Program-made: the position numbers and the translations under genes
Assembly (NCBI GenBank): GCA_009773635.1
Contig: WSYC01000009.1
Span: 1-64,000, forward strand
DNA: 64,000 nucleotides
Direction of reading: 5' to 3'
DNA from: Beijerinckiaceae bacterium
Lineage (GTDB): Bacteria > Pseudomonadota > Alphaproteobacteria > Rhizobiales > Beijerinckiaceae
Part shown: piece after piece, positions 36,688 through 46,926 of the stretch
Numbering within the stretch: position 1 is the stretch's first letter
Layout: each line of letters opens with the position of its first letter
The notes under the pieces: model-generated
Databases searched by the model: none
The model's input: only the letters and a program-made list of their open reading frames with translations
What the model was told of the DNA's origin: nothing

Positions 36688-39108
36688 ATGCCCACATCCG
36701 ATCCGCGCCTGCCCCTGCTCACCGAGATCGAGCGCCGCGTGCTCTGGCTGGCGGCGTGGACGATCCACAACGCCAACCACATCCGCGAAGCCGGCGAGGT
36801 GAAGGTCGGTGGGCACCAAGCCTCCTCGGCATCGATGGCCTCGATCATGAGCGCGCTGTATTTCGCGGCGCTCCGGCCCGAGGATCGTGTCGCGGTCAAA
36901 CCGCACGCCTCGCCGATCTTCCATGCGATCCAGTATCTTGCCGGCAACCAGAGCCGCGAGAAGCTCGAAGCCTTCCGCTCCTACAAGGGCGCGCAGAGCT
37001 ACCCCTCCCGCACCAAGGATGTCGATGACGTCGATTTCTCCACGGGTTCCGTGGGTCTCGGCGTCGCGCAGACGCTGTTCTCCTCCCTCGTGCAGGACTA
37101 CGTGAAGGCGCACGGCTGGATGGCGGACAAGCCCGAGGGGCGGATGATCTCCCTCGTTGGCGATGCCGAGATGGACGAGGGTAATATCTATGAAGCGCTG
37201 ATCGAGGGTTGGAAGCACGGGCTGCGCAACACCTGGTGGGTGGTCGATTACAATCGCCAGAGCCTCGATGCCGTCGTGCGCGAAGGCCTTTGGGAGAAGT
37301 TCGAATCGATGTTCCGCAATTTCGGCTGGGATGTCGTGATCGTGAAGAACGGCAAGCTGCAACTCGAAGCCTTCGCCGAGCCGGGCGGCGATGCGCTCCG
37401 GCGCTGGATCGACAGCTGCCCGAACCAGCTTTACTCAGCCCTGACGTTTCAGGGTGGCGCGGCCTGGCGCAAGCGGCTCCTCGATGAGATCGGCGATCAG
37501 GGCGATGTGGCACGCCTGATCGAGAAGCGGTCGGATGCCGAACTTGCCGCACTGATGGGCAATCTCGGCGGGCATGATCTGCCGAGCCTCGTTGAGGCTT
37601 TCGAGGCCGCGAAAACGCATGACCGGCCGGTGCTCTTCATCTGCTACACGGTCAAGGGGTTCGGGCTGCCGCTCGCCGGGCACAAGGACAACCACGCCGG
37701 ATTGATGACGCCGACGCAGATGGAGGGCTTTCGTAAAGCCTGTAATGTGCGCGAAGGCGCCGAATGGGAGAAGTGGGAAGGCGCGCGCCTGCCCGCCGCC
37801 GATCTCCAGCGCTTTGTTGATGACGCGCCATTCTTCGCTGGAGGCCGCCGCCGCTATTCCGCGCCGAAGGTGCCGGTGCCGGAGGCACTGGCTTTCCCCG
37901 CGCCGTCGGGCAAGCCGGTCTCGACCCAGATGGGGTTCGGCCAGATCCTCAACGAAATCGCACGCGAGGACAGCGCGCTCGCAAGCCGCATTGTCACCAC
38001 CGCGCCGGATGTCACGGTCTCGACCAACCTCGGGCCATGGGTCAACCGGCGCGGGTTGTTCGCGCGCGAAAGCATGGCGGATACGTTCAAGGCGGAACGC
38101 ATTCCCTCGACCTACACCTGGGAATTCTCGCCCAAGGGCCAGCACCTCGAACTCGGCATCGCTGAATCGAATCTTTTCATCGCGCTCTCTGCATTTGGCT
38201 TGAGTCACTCGATCAACGGCGAGCGGCTGCTGCCCATCGGCACGGTCTATGATCCCTTCATCCTGCGTGCGGCGGATCAGCTCAACTATGCCTGCTATCA
38301 GGATGCGCGCTTCATGCTGGTCGCGACCCCTTCGGGCGTGTCGCTCGCTCCGGAAGGCGGCGCACATCAATCCATCGCGACGCCGCTCGTCGGCATGGCG
38401 CAGGACGGGTTGTGCTCGTTTGAACCGGCGTTCATCGACGAGCTTGCGGTGATGATGCGCTTCGGCTTCGACTACATGCAGCGGCAGGGGGGAGATGAAT
38501 TGGGCGAGGCCGAACCCGATGCGCGCAGCTGGCTGCGGGACGCAACCGGCGGCTCGATTTACCTCCGGCTCTCGACCCGCCCGCTGGAACAACCAACGCG
38601 TGCCATGACGCCCGACCTCGCGCGTGACATCGTTGATGGCGCCTACTGGATGCGGAAGCCGGGTCCGAACGCGCAGGTTGTGGTGGCCTATACCGGCACG
38701 CTGGCGCCCGAAGCCATCGAGGCCATCGGCCTGATGGGCGAGGACCGGCGCGATGTCGGCCTGCTCGCCATCACCTCTGCAGACCGGCTCAATGCCGGCT
38801 GGACGGCGGCGCAGCGCGCGCGGGAAGCCGGGTACGGCCATGCGCAGAGCCATATCGAACGGTTGCTGGCCGATCTGCCGCCGCATTGCGCGCTGATCAC
38901 CGTGATCGACGGCCACCCGGCGACGCTGGCCTGGCTTGGCTCGGTGCACGGCCATCGCACACGCTCGCTCGGCGTCGAGCATTTCGGGCAGACCGGCACG
39001 ATCAGCGATCTCTATCGCCATTTCGGGATCGACGCCGCCGGCATCCTCAGCGCCGCCAGCGCGATGACCGGGGGACGCCCGATCCGGCATATCCGGGCCG
39101 TGTCCTGA
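36688..39108 (+). CDS. AceE-like thiamine-diphosphate 2-oxoacid dehydrogenase E1 (transketolase family)
   Basis: This is an 806-aa homodimeric E1-type enzyme. The ATG at 36688 has GAAGGAG six bases upstream; the frame from 36649 was not used. The ThDP-binding motif is GDAEMDEGN (158-166) with the distal VDYN (186-189). The C-terminal half has the E1 pyrimidine-domain blocks (FSPKGQHLELGIAESNLFIA, PEGGAHQSIATPLVGMAQDG). It resembles AceE but is about 80 residues shorter, and no E2 or E3 gene is adjacent. Candidate substrates are pyruvate or 2-oxobutyrate (MdeB-like), the latter giving propionyl-CoA. The adjacent Lrp gene probably regulates it. Confidence 0.8.
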   Translation: MPTSDPRLPLLTEIERRVLWLAAWTIHNANHIREAGEVKVGGHQASSASMASIMSALYFAALRPEDRVAVKPHASPIFHAIQYLAGNQSREKLEAFRSYKGAQSYPSRTKDVDDVDFSTGSVGLGVAQTLFSSLVQDYVKAHGWMADKPEGRMISLVGDAEMDEGNIYEALIEGWKHGLRNTWWVVDYNRQSLDAVVREGLWEKFESMFRNFGWDVVIVKNGKLQLEAFAEPGGDALRRWIDSCPNQLYSALTFQGGAAWRKRLLDEIGDQGDVARLIEKRSDAELAALMGNLGGHDLPSLVEAFEAAKTHDRPVLFICYTVKGFGLPLAGHKDNHAGLMTPTQMEGFRKACNVREGAEWEKWEGARLPAADLQRFVDDAPFFAGGRRRYSAPKVPVPEALAFPAPSGKPVSTQMGFGQILNEIAREDSALASRIVTTAPDVTVSTNLGPWVNRRGLFARESMADTFKAERIPSTYTWEFSPKGQHLELGIAESNLFIALSAFGLSHSINGERLLPIGTVYDPFILRAADQLNYACYQDARFMLVATPSGVSLAPEGGAHQSIATPLVGMAQDGLCSFEPAFIDELAVMMRFGFDYMQRQGGDELGEAEPDARSWLRDATGGSIYLRLSTRPLEQPTRAMTPDLARDIVDGAYWMRKPGPNAQVVVAYTGTLAPEAIEAIGLMGEDRRDVGLLAITSADRLNAGWTAAQRAREAGYGHAQSHIERLLADLPPHCALITVIDGHPATLAWLGSVHGHRTRSLGVEHFGQTGTISDLYRHFGIDAAGILSAASAMTGGRPIRHIRAVS

Positions 39109-39158
39109 ACACCGGCCGGGCACTCCATTGCGGGCACCGGGACATTTCGCCTCGATAG

Positions 39159-39176
39159 CCTGACAGAAATGTCAGG
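39159..39176. promoter_or_regulatory. 7-bp hairpin with GAAA loop
   Basis: CCTGACA (39159-39165), loop GAAA, TGTCAGG (39170-39176) form a perfect stem in the 175-bp space between the E1-like gene and the SDR gene. No T-run follows on either strand, so it is a poor intrinsic terminator. It may be a protein site or leader structure. Confidence 0.3.
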
Positions 39177-39283
39177 AAAGGCTACCGCCTGTTCCCATCG
39201 TTTGGTAAACCCCTTGGGGGCATGCAGGTCCGAACAAACGGGGCTTGCGTTGGTGCGCACAAACAGAACGCGGGGAGAGTGGC

Positions 39284-40036
39284 GTGAATACAATCGATCT
39301 CAAGGGCCGGGTGGCCATTATCACCGGCGGTGCGCGTGGCATCGGCTATGCTGCCGCGGAACGGATGCTCGCCTCGGGTGCGACTGTCGCGCTGTGGGAT
39401 GTCGATGCCAAGGCGCTCGATGCGGCAAAGGCGAGCCTCGGCGCGCTCGGCAAGGTCTCCGGTGATATCGTCGAGCTGACCGACGAATCCTCCATCGCTG
39501 CCGCGACAAATGCTGTTCTGGCCCGGCATGGCAAGATCGACATACTCGTCAACAATGCCGGCATCACCGGTGGCAATGCCAAGCTGTGGGAGCTGGCACC
39601 CGATGTCTGGCGCCGGGTGATCGATGTCAATCTCATCGGACCCTATCTCACCTGCCACGCCATTGTGCCGGCAATGATGAAGAACGGCTATGGCCGCATC
39701 GTCAACATCGCCTCGATTGCGGGCAAGGAGGGCAATCCCAATGCCTCGCATTATTCGGCGTCGAAGGCAGGGCTGATCGGGCTGACGAAATCACTCGCCA
39801 AGGAGTTGGCGACCGCGAACATCCTCGTCAACTGCATCACCCCGGCGGCGGCAAAGACCGAGATCTTCAACCAGATGAAGCAGGAGCATATCGATTTCAT
39901 GCTCTCGAAAATCCCGATGAACCGCTTCCTCGAAGTCAAGGAGGCGGCATCAATGATTTGCTGGCTTGCCTCCGAGGATTGCGCCTTTTCCACCGGCGCG
40001 GTGTTCGATATTTCCGGCGGGCGGGCGACGTATTGA
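39284..40036 (+). CDS. SDR family NAD(P)-dependent oxidoreductase
   Basis: This is a 250-aa classical short-chain dehydrogenase from a GTG at 39284, chosen because GGGGAGAG lies five bases upstream and the sequence starts with the usual short lead before TGGARGIG (14-21). NNAG is at 90-93, and the catalytic S144, Y157 and K161 (YSASK) are present. The C-terminus [16 protein letters not shown] is typical of 3-oxoacyl-ACP reductase-like SDRs. The true substrate is unknown. It lies 26 bp before a YaiI-family gene, with which it is probably cotranscribed. Confidence 0.87.
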   Translation: MNTIDLKGRVAIITGGARGIGYAAAERMLASGATVALWDVDAKALDAAKASLGALGKVSGDIVELTDESSIAAATNAVLARHGKIDILVNNAGITGGNAKLWELAPDVWRRVIDVNLIGPYLTCHAIVPAMMKNGYGRIVNIASIAGKEGNPNASHYSASKAGLIGLTKSLAKELATANILVNCITPAAAKTEIFNQMKQEHIDFMLSKIPMNRFLEVKEAASMICWLASEDCAFSTGAVFDISGGRATY

Positions 40037-40062
40037 GCCTGCCGGGCACGGGGGAGGCCCAC

Positions 40063-40551
40063 ATGGCAGAAAACCCGGTCATCCGCCTTCTCGTCGATGC
40101 GGATGCCTGCCCGGTGAAGGATGAGGCCTACAAGGTCGCCGCGCGTTACGGCGTGAAGACCTTTGTTGTCGCCAACAGCGCTATCAATGTGCCGCGCGAT
40201 CCCTTGATCGAGCGTGTGGTGGTGCCGGCGGGGCTTGATGTCGCCGATGACTGGATTGCCGAACGCGCCGCGCCCGGCATCGTTGTCATCACGGCGGATG
40301 TTCCGCTCGCGGCGCGCTGCGTCAAGGCCGGGGCGATCGTGCTCGCACCGAACGGCAAGGCGTTCAGCGAGCAATCCATCGGCATGGCGCTCGCCACGCG
40401 CAACCTGATGGACCAGCTGCGCTCCTCCGGTGAGATCACAGGAGGCCCGAAGCCGTTTGCCGCGAAGGATCGATCGGCGTTTCTCTCAGCGCTGGATCTG
40501 GCGTTCGTGCGGCTGAAGCGGGCGGGGTTCATGCCGGACCCGGCGTCCTAG
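40063..40551 (+). CDS. YaiI/YqxD (UPF0178) family protein
   Basis: This is a 162-aa protein of the NYN/PIN-like UPF0178 family, of unknown function. GGGGAGG lies just before the ATG at 40063. Family blocks are [32 protein letters not shown] and [20 protein letters not shown]. The early DADACP acidic motif is where a metal-dependent nuclease site would sit, but no activity has been shown. The stop overlaps the end of convergent tssH by 4 nt, so there is no terminator between them. Confidence 0.88.
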   Translation: MAENPVIRLLVDADACPVKDEAYKVAARYGVKTFVVANSAINVPRDPLIERVVVPAGLDVADDWIAERAAPGIVVITADVPLAARCVKAGAIVLAPNGKAFSEQSIGMALATRNLMDQLRSSGEITGGPKPFAAKDRSAFLSALDLAFVRLKRAGFMPDPAS

Positions 40552-43187
40552 CGGGCGGCCTCGACCGTGAAGGTGAACACCCCATCCTCGACCGAGAGCG
40601 CGAGTGTTCCGGGTTTCTTCTGCTCGATCTGCAGCGCGAGGATGCGGCGCGAGAGCTCCGGCAGCACCGCGTTGGTGAGGATGTTGTCGATCATCCGCCC
40701 GCCGCTTGCGGGATCGGTGCAGAGGCTGACGATCCGCTCGACCACCGCGTCATCATAGGTGAGGGCAGCGGCATGGTTGTCGCGCACGCGGCGCACGATC
40801 CGGTTGAGCTGGAGCCGCACGATGCCGCCGAGCATCTCCGGCGAGAGCGGGAAATACGGGATGGTGACGATGCGTCCGAGCAGCGCCGGAGGGAAGACTT
40901 CCAGCAGGTCCGGCTTCAGCGCGGCGGCAAGCTTTTCGATATCGCTGCGATATTCGTCCTTGCCGGCGAGGTGCATCAACCTGTCAGTGCCGACGTTCGA
41001 GGTCAGGATGATCAGCGTGTTGCGGAAATCGATCCGCCGTCCGGTGCCATCCTCCATCACGCCCTTGTCGAACACCTGGAAGAAAATCTCGTGCACATCC
41101 GGGTGGGCCTTTTCGACCTCGTCGAGCAGCACGACCGAATAGGGCTTGCGGCGCACGGCCTCGGTCAGCCTGCCGCCCTCACCATAGCCGACATAGCCGG
41201 GAGGCGCGCCCTTGAGCGTCGAGACGGTATGCGCCTCCTGGAACTCGCTCATGTTGATGGTGATGACGTTCTGCTCACCACCGTAGAGCGCTTCGGCGAG
41301 CGCCAGCGCGGTCTCGGTCTTGCCGACGCCGGAGGGGCCGCAGAGCATGAAGACGCCGATCGGCTTGTTGGGGTTGTCGAGTTTCGCGCGGCTGGTCTCG
41401 ATCCGCTTGGCGATGGCGGCAAGGCCATGGCCCTGCCCGACGACGCGGCGGTTGAGGATCTCCGGCAGATCGAGCACCGCCTGGATATCGTCCTTGACCA
41501 TGCGCCCGACCGGAATGCCGGTCCAATCCGAGACGATGGCGGCAACGGTATTCTCGTCGACATGCGGATAGATCATCCGGTCATCGGGCGGCAGGGTTTC
41601 AAGGTCGGTGAAACGCGTGCGCAAGGTGGCGAGCGCCGCAGTGCGATCCGCCTCGGAGGGTGCCGCGCCTTCCTTGCCGGCGAGGAAGGCGCGCAACGCG
41701 AGGATTTCATCGACCATCGCCTTTTCGGCGGCATGGGCGGCCTCGGCCTTCGCGAGCCGTTCGGTGAGGGTTGCGGTTTCCGCCGCGATTTCCTGAAGGC
41801 GCATCGCGTTATCGGCGCCGAGTTCGGCATCCTTTTCGAGCGCGGCCTTTTCGGCGGCGCGGGCGGTCAGCGCGTTGCGGCTCGCCTCGATCACGGCCGG
41901 GGTCGTGTTCTGCGAAATCGCGACACGGGCGCAGGCGGTGTCGAGCAGGCTGACGGCCTTGTCGGGGAGCTGCCGCGCGGGAATATAGCGCTGCGAGAGC
42001 GTCACTGCCGCGACGATGGCGGCGTCCGAAATGCGCACGCCGTGATGCTTTTCCATCGGGGCGAGAATGCCGCGCAGCATGTCGCAGCAGCGCTGCGTGT
42101 CCGGCTCATCGATCTGAACCGGCTGGAAGCGGCGGGTCAGCGCCGGGTCTTTCTCGATATACTGGCGGTATTCGCTCCAGGTGGTGGCGGCAATCGTGCG
42201 GAGCGTGCCGCGCGCAAGCGGCGGTTTCAGCAGGTTCGCGGCATCCCCGGTGCCGGCCGCGCCACCGGCGCCGATCAGCGTATGGGCTTCATCGATGAAG
42301 AGGATCACCGGCGTCGGGGAGGCCTGCACCTCGTCGATCACCGAGCGCAGGCGCTGCTCGAACTCGCCCTTCATGGAGGCGCCGGCCTGCATGAGCCCGA
42401 CATCGAGCGCGCAAAGCCGCACGCCTTGCAGGGCCGGGGGCACATCGCCGGCGACGATGCGCTGCGCGAGGCCTTCGACCACCGCTGTCTTGCCGACGCC
42501 GGCCTCTCCGGTGAGGATCGGGTTGTTCTGGCGGCGGCGCAGCAGCACATCGATGATCTGGCGGATTTCGGCATCGCGGCCGAGGATAGGGTCCATCTTG
42601 CCCTCGCGGGCGCGGGCGGTGAGATCCTGGCTGAAGCGATCAAGCGCGGTGGTGCCCTTCGGGCCGCTTTCGGAGGCGATCCCCGCGCCATCGATCGGCC
42701 GCATGGCTTCTTCCACCGAGCGGGCGAGGATGCTGCGATGCTCGGCGGCGAGCGTATCGGCGTTGATCTTCTGGAACTCGGACGAGACGGCGTAAAGCGC
42801 CCGGCGCAACTCGTTCGATTTCAGCGCAGCGAGCAACGCATGGCCGGAGCGGATCTGCACCTCCCCGAAGAACAGCGTGGCGTAGTGCCAGCCGCGATCA
42901 AGGAGATCGACGAGTGCGTTCGAGACGCCGGGCATCTCGCTCTCGTTGCGGCGGAAGCCGTTGACGACATTCTGGCAATCCGCGAGCAGCCGGTTGCGAT
43001 CGAGCTTGAAGTGATCCGCGATCACCGGGATATCGGTGCCCTCGGCCATGATGAGTGGCGTGAGCCAATGCGCCAGCTCGACATGGCGGTTGCCGGCGCT
43101 CTTGGCGAGCCGCATCGCCTGGATGAAGGCATCATAGCCAACCCGGTTGAGTTTTCCGGCAACGGTTTCGAGGCTGATATCGGCCAT
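40548..43187 (-). CDS. tssH: type VI secretion ATPase TssH (ClpV)
   Basis: This is an 879-aa AAA+ unfoldase that recycles contracted TssB/TssC sheath. It has a Clp-N repeat region (about 1-150), a first ATPase with Walker A GEAGVGKT (227-234) and Walker B ILFIDE (295-300), a ClpB-like middle coiled coil (about 430-500), and a second ATPase with GPSGVGKT (617-624). A short middle region and the context mark it as ClpV rather than housekeeping ClpB. It is the last gene of the sheath/baseplate operon, 13 bp after tssG. Confidence 0.95.
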   Translation of the reverse strand: MADISLETVAGKLNRVGYDAFIQAMRLAKSAGNRHVELAHWLTPLIMAEGTDIPVIADHFKLDRNRLLADCQNVVNGFRRNESEMPGVSNALVDLLDRGWHYATLFFGEVQIRSGHALLAALKSNELRRALYAVSSEFQKINADTLAAEHRSILARSVEEAMRPIDGAGIASESGPKGTTALDRFSQDLTARAREGKMDPILGRDAEIRQIIDVLLRRRQNNPILTGEAGVGKTAVVEGLAQRIVAGDVPPALQGVRLCALDVGLMQAGASMKGEFEQRLRSVIDEVQASPTPVILFIDEAHTLIGAGGAAGTGDAANLLKPPLARGTLRTIAATTWSEYRQYIEKDPALTRRFQPVQIDEPDTQRCCDMLRGILAPMEKHHGVRISDAAIVAAVTLSQRYIPARQLPDKAVSLLDTACARVAISQNTTPAVIEASRNALTARAAEKAALEKDAELGADNAMRLQEIAAETATLTERLAKAEAAHAAEKAMVDEILALRAFLAGKEGAAPSEADRTAALATLRTRFTDLETLPPDDRMIYPHVDENTVAAIVSDWTGIPVGRMVKDDIQAVLDLPEILNRRVVGQGHGLAAIAKRIETSRAKLDNPNKPIGVFMLCGPSGVGKTETALALAEALYGGEQNVITINMSEFQEAHTVSTLKGAPPGYVGYGEGGRLTEAVRRKPYSVVLLDEVEKAHPDVHEIFFQVFDKGVMEDGTGRRIDFRNTLIILTSNVGTDRLMHLAGKDEYRSDIEKLAAALKPDLLEVFPPALLGRIVTIPYFPLSPEMLGGIVRLQLNRIVRRVRDNHAAALTYDDAVVERIVSLCTDPASGGRMIDNILTNAVLPELSRRILALQIEQKKPGTLALSVEDGVFTFTVEAAR

Positions 43188-43200
43188 GGACGTGCATCCT

Positions 43201-44289
43201 TCAGGTGAGTGTCGGCGCAGTCATGCCAGCTTCGCGCTGCTCCGCGCGGTGCTTTTTCACACGCGAGTGCACATGAAAGCGCGCATCGCGGCGGATGGTC
43301 TCGCCATCCTCGGCCCAATCCGGCGCCATCCACGAGGTCCAGCCGAGGCGGCCGGATTTCCCGAGCACCATCGGGCGGGCAGCTTTGGCGGGCAGGGCGA
43401 GCTCCACATCCCAGTCGAGCGTTTCGCCGAGGTGGAAGGTGATGAGATCATCGAGGTTTTCGGCGCGCGGATTGCCGGGCAGGTAGGTCTCGTATTCCTC
43501 GAGCGTCGTTGCAAAGAGCCGGATGCGGAACTTGTCGGAGATCGAAAAAGTGCTCTTGCCGAGCATCAGGCTACCGCCAAGCGTCGCGCCGCTGCCACCG
43601 AGCCGGCTCTGGTCCTGTGGCGCGAGTTCGAGCCAGCTTCCGGTGAATTCCTCGATCTCGCAGCGGATGCGGAACGTGCCTGAGATCAGCGAGGCAACCC
43701 GAGAGGCGCTTTTCGCGTTTGAGGCCATCAGCCCGGCGAAGTGCAGTTTGACGGCGTCGGGCAGCGTATCGATATCGGTCGCGAGCGGCGAGCCGATGCC
43801 GATGGTCGAGCCGATGTAGGCTCGGAAACGGTCATCCTTCGGCCGGTCCGCCTGCGCGATCGGCCGCGAATCCGCCCAGGCCCGGAAGAAGAGCTGCAGG
43901 AAGCGGTTGTTGAAGAGATCCAGAAACCGCGGGAAAGCGTCGTCGCCGCGGATGAGATAGGTGTTCGCCTCATCCGTTGTCGTCAGCGGCAGCGCGCCCT
44001 GCGGGCCGAGCATGCCGAGGAACCGCACCAGCACGCGCAGGCGTTCTGGCGTGATTTCCTCAACCTTGCTCAGGTTCGAATCCGGGAAGACAAGGAAAGG
44101 GTCTTGTCCGAGCGTGATGTATTCGTCGCGCAGGGTTTCGCTGTCGCCGATGCGCGGCGCATTCTTGTTGCGCGCTTCGAGCGTGCGCATGGTTGCGAAG
44201 AAGTCGAACAGCTCCGGCGTCTCTTTCAGCGCGTCGCGCAGCGTCGACGGCAGCCGGGTCGTGGCGGGTTTGGCAGCTTTCTTTTTCAT
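43201..44289 (-). CDS. tssG: type VI secretion baseplate subunit TssG
   Basis: This is a 362-aa baseplate wedge protein (VasB/ImpH family). Family blocks are ALKETPELFDFFATMRTLEA, DSETLRDEYITLGQDPFLVF and RFLGMLGPQGALPLTTTDEA, and the C-terminal TFSISDKFRIRLFATTLEEY then LPGNPRAENLDDLI. The start overlaps the tssF stop by 4 nt. It forms the TssE-F-G wedge that joins sheath and spike in the cytoplasm. Confidence 0.93.
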   Translation of the reverse strand: MKKKAAKPATTRLPSTLRDALKETPELFDFFATMRTLEARNKNAPRIGDSETLRDEYITLGQDPFLVFPDSNLSKVEEITPERLRVLVRFLGMLGPQGALPLTTTDEANTYLIRGDDAFPRFLDLFNNRFLQLFFRAWADSRPIAQADRPKDDRFRAYIGSTIGIGSPLATDIDTLPDAVKLHFAGLMASNAKSASRVASLISGTFRIRCEIEEFTGSWLELAPQDQSRLGGSGATLGGSLMLGKSTFSISDKFRIRLFATTLEEYETYLPGNPRAENLDDLITFHLGETLDWDVELALPAKAARPMVLGKSGRLGWTSWMAPDWAEDGETIRRDARFHVHSRVKKHRAEQREAGMTAPTLT

Positions 44290-46253
44290 AGCACCGGCCT
44301 CTGGCCGAGGCGGGGTGCCCAGCGCATGATTTCACCACGCTCGACGGAGCGGATCACGGTCTGCGTGAAAGTGTTGAGGTGGACGTATTCGGCGAAGAAC
44401 CGGTCGAGCACCGCGCCGAGCAGGAAAATGCCGGAGCCTTCGAAGGCCTTCTCATCAAAGGTGATGGTGACCTCGATGCCGCGCGCGACGCCTGCGCCCT
44501 CGCGGCGCTGGATGCGGCGCACCACCGGCTGACTTTCGATCGAGCGGATGCCCCAGATGCGCCGTTCCACCGTGCCATCGGCGACATCGGCGAAGATCAG
44601 CAGCGCTTCCTTGAGCATGCGCGCATCACCGCCGGCCTTCTCGCCGATCAACCCGAGATGGTTGAGGCTGAGGAGATTGAGGAGCCGCCAGAGCGTCGAG
44701 CCTGTCGACCAGGTTTCAACCCGGCCGCGCTTTTGCGTTGCGATCGGCTCGCGCGGGCTCGTCGGTCCGGCGATGCAGGAGATCGGAAGCTCGGTGTCGT
44801 CTAACAGGCGAAAATCGATCTGCCCCGAGCCTGTTGGCAGGAGTTCGGGCAGATGGCGGTTCGAGCACAGGGCGCGCACCGAGAGTTCCATCACGCCCTC
44901 GCTCTCGTCGGTGGCGAGCGGGGTCGTCACCGAGAGATACATGTCGGTGCCGGTGTAATCGGACGGCGTTCCGAAACGGCGTTCGTCGGCGGTGCGGCGG
45001 CGGGGAAGGCGGCGCACGGTGTAGGCGGAGCGGTCGTTCTCGCTCGCGCCGCCATCGAGCGAGGCGCCATAGAGCGGGGGCACGGCCACCTTGTCCTTGC
45101 CGCCGGGCCGATGCGCGTGCACCGCGAGGATGCGATGCGGCTCATAATCGAGCGGGCGCGAGCGATCCGGCACGACGTGGTATTCGTGCAGGCCCGGCTT
45201 TACCGAAAGCCGGTCGGTCGTCTTCTCGAAGAGGTTGATCGCCGGGGCGGCATAGAGCGCGAAACTCTCCGTCGAGGCATAGGCGGCGAGGCGCGGGTTC
45301 ACCTCGTCGAAGGTGAGCACGATCTCCATCGTGCGGGCCGGGATACGCGGCAGGATGCGCTCCAGCCCGACCAGCTCGAAGCCGAGGAACTTGCGCGGCA
45401 GGATGAAATATTCCCTGAGCTGCGCGAACCCCCGGAACATCCGGTTGTCGATCGGGAACAGTGCCTCGTCCGCCTCGAACCCCAGCGGGCGGATTTCAAC
45501 GCCCGTGCCCGGCAGGACAACGGGATCGCCGAAGGCATCGAGATAACGGAAGTGCAGTGACACCCGGCGCGCAAAAATCTGCTCCATCAGCGCGATGGCA
45601 TCGGCCTCGGCACCGAGGAAATGGATGGGGAGCGTCTTGGTGCGGCAGCCTGAGAACAGGGTGGTCGGATCGCCCGCAGGGACATCATCGGCGGGTTCGT
45701 TGGCGGCATCGGCCACCGAGCGATGCTTCAGCGTCAGCACAAGGCCGGCGGCGGAAGCGCTGGAGATCGGCACCTTGAGCGCCTGGATCGGTGCGGCGGT
45801 CGCGACATAGCGCGCGTCCTTGATCTCGAACGGCCACAGCGTCACCGAGCTTGAGAGCCGGAAGCGGCACGACACCGGGCGATCACGCAGGCGATGCACC
45901 GCCTCGATGATTTCAAGCCGCGGGATGATCCGGCCTTCCTGCAGCGCGGCGTCGCCGAACTGGGGCGAAAAGCGCACCATCGCGGCGGAGGGGGTCGGCG
46001 CCAGCGCATCCGGCAGCAACTGCTCAAGCAGGTTGCCGGTGAACTCGGGGAACTCGTGCTTGAGCTTGAGCTGCACGCGCGCGGCGAGGAACGCCGTGCC
46101 CTCGAGCAGGCCGGAGACCATCGGGTCCGCGCGCTCGCCGACGAGGCCGCCAAGGCGCTGGGCGATCTCGGGATATTCTTCCGAGAATTCCTTGGCCTGC
46201 TCGTTGAGCAGCAGGAGTTCGCGGTTGTAGAAATCGAGGAATTCGCGGTTCAT
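44286..46253 (-). CDS. tssF: type VI secretion baseplate subunit TssF
   Basis: This is a 655-aa baseplate protein (VasA/ImpG family). The start MNREFLDFYNRELLLLNEQA is the typical TssF beginning, so the ATG at 46253 was chosen over the open frame from 46340. Other blocks are VSGLLEGTAFLAARVQLKLK, FTGNLLEQLLPD and near the end FLLGAVLDRFFAEYVHLNTF. It is 2 bp after tssE and overlaps tssG. Its length is slightly above the usual 580-630. Confidence 0.94.
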   Translation of the reverse strand: MNREFLDFYNRELLLLNEQAKEFSEEYPEIAQRLGGLVGERADPMVSGLLEGTAFLAARVQLKLKHEFPEFTGNLLEQLLPDALAPTPSAAMVRFSPQFGDAALQEGRIIPRLEIIEAVHRLRDRPVSCRFRLSSSVTLWPFEIKDARYVATAAPIQALKVPISSASAAGLVLTLKHRSVADAANEPADDVPAGDPTTLFSGCRTKTLPIHFLGAEADAIALMEQIFARRVSLHFRYLDAFGDPVVLPGTGVEIRPLGFEADEALFPIDNRMFRGFAQLREYFILPRKFLGFELVGLERILPRIPARTMEIVLTFDEVNPRLAAYASTESFALYAAPAINLFEKTTDRLSVKPGLHEYHVVPDRSRPLDYEPHRILAVHAHRPGGKDKVAVPPLYGASLDGGASENDRSAYTVRRLPRRRTADERRFGTPSDYTGTDMYLSVTTPLATDESEGVMELSVRALCSNRHLPELLPTGSGQIDFRLLDDTELPISCIAGPTSPREPIATQKRGRVETWSTGSTLWRLLNLLSLNHLGLIGEKAGGDARMLKEALLIFADVADGTVERRIWGIRSIESQPVVRRIQRREGAGVARGIEVTITFDEKAFEGSGIFLLGAVLDRFFAEYVHLNTFTQTVIRSVERGEIMRWAPRLGQRPVL

Positions 46254-46255
46254 GG

Positions 46256-46813
46256 TCACGCTGCCCGGCTGACGGAAATGGCACAATTGTCGACATCGAT
46301 ATCCGCGATGAACACCACGGGGATGTTGATCGGCTCGCATTGCAGATCGGCGGAAATCTCAAGCCTAACGGTCAAGGTTGGCTCGTCCACGCGGACGATC
46401 TGGCTGACGTGGATCGACTGGCCGATGAGGCGCGGCTCATACCGGCGAACGGCAGCCTCGACATCGCGGACGAGTGCGCCATTCGTGGCCTGATCGGCAA
46501 AACGTGCGTGAAGATCGCGCAAGCCGAAATTCAGGATCGAGCCGCGGACGGCATCGAACCCGTCGAGATCAACGGCGGATTCCAAGTTGATTGTATTGAC
46601 GAGGGCGGAAAGATCACGCGCGACTTCCTCGCGCAGGGCCTGCTCGGTGATCGGGGCGCGGAGTGAACCGCGTGCTGCGACCGGCGGAACAGTTTTGGGC
46701 GATGTATCGGTCTTGTCGGCGCGGCGATTGAGGTAAAGCCGATCGGCATGCGCGCTGCGGAAGGCGTAAATGAGCGGAGGCGAAAGCCTGTCCTTGCCGA
46801 TTGTCCTGCTCAT
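46256..46813 (-). CDS. tssE: type VI secretion baseplate subunit TssE (gp25-like)
   Basis: This is a 185-aa gp25-like protein. The N-terminal part (residues 1-60) is basic and weakly conserved. The core LREEVARDLSALVNTINLES, then DGFDAVRGSILNFGLRDL and RRYEPRL matches the lysozyme-like gp25 fold of the phage T4 baseplate. It comes 113 bp after hcp, with a strong stem-loop in the gap, and 2 bp before tssF. Confidence 0.9.
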   Translation of the reverse strand: MSRTIGKDRLSPPLIYAFRSAHADRLYLNRRADKTDTSPKTVPPVAARGSLRAPITEQALREEVARDLSALVNTINLESAVDLDGFDAVRGSILNFGLRDLHARFADQATNGALVRDVEAAVRRYEPRLIGQSIHVSQIVRVDEPTLTVRLEISADLQCEPINIPVVFIADIDVDNCAISVSRAA

Positions 46814-46883
46814 GATGCACCTGCCCGCCGGTTTTCTGGTTTGTCTGCCGGAAGCGGGACTCTCCCGTCATTCCTGTTGGCGA

Positions 46884-46907
46884 GGGGCGGGCGACAACGC
46901 CCACCCC
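46884..46907 (-). terminator. GC-rich stem-loop between hcp and tssE
   Basis: On the minus-strand transcript GGGGUGGGC, loop GUUGUC, GCCCGCCCC forms a nine-pair stem with one G-U wobble. No U-run follows, so it is more likely a partial attenuator or an mRNA-protecting hairpin than a full terminator. It would let hcp, needed in large amounts, exceed the downstream baseplate genes. Confidence 0.5.
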
Positions 46908-46926
46908 CTGAAGCAAAGCCAGCGGC

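Noticed and set aside
40773-43208. 811-codon open frame antisense to tssH
   Set aside because: The minus strand encodes a complete ClpV with both ATPase domains. The plus-strand product has no recognisable domain.
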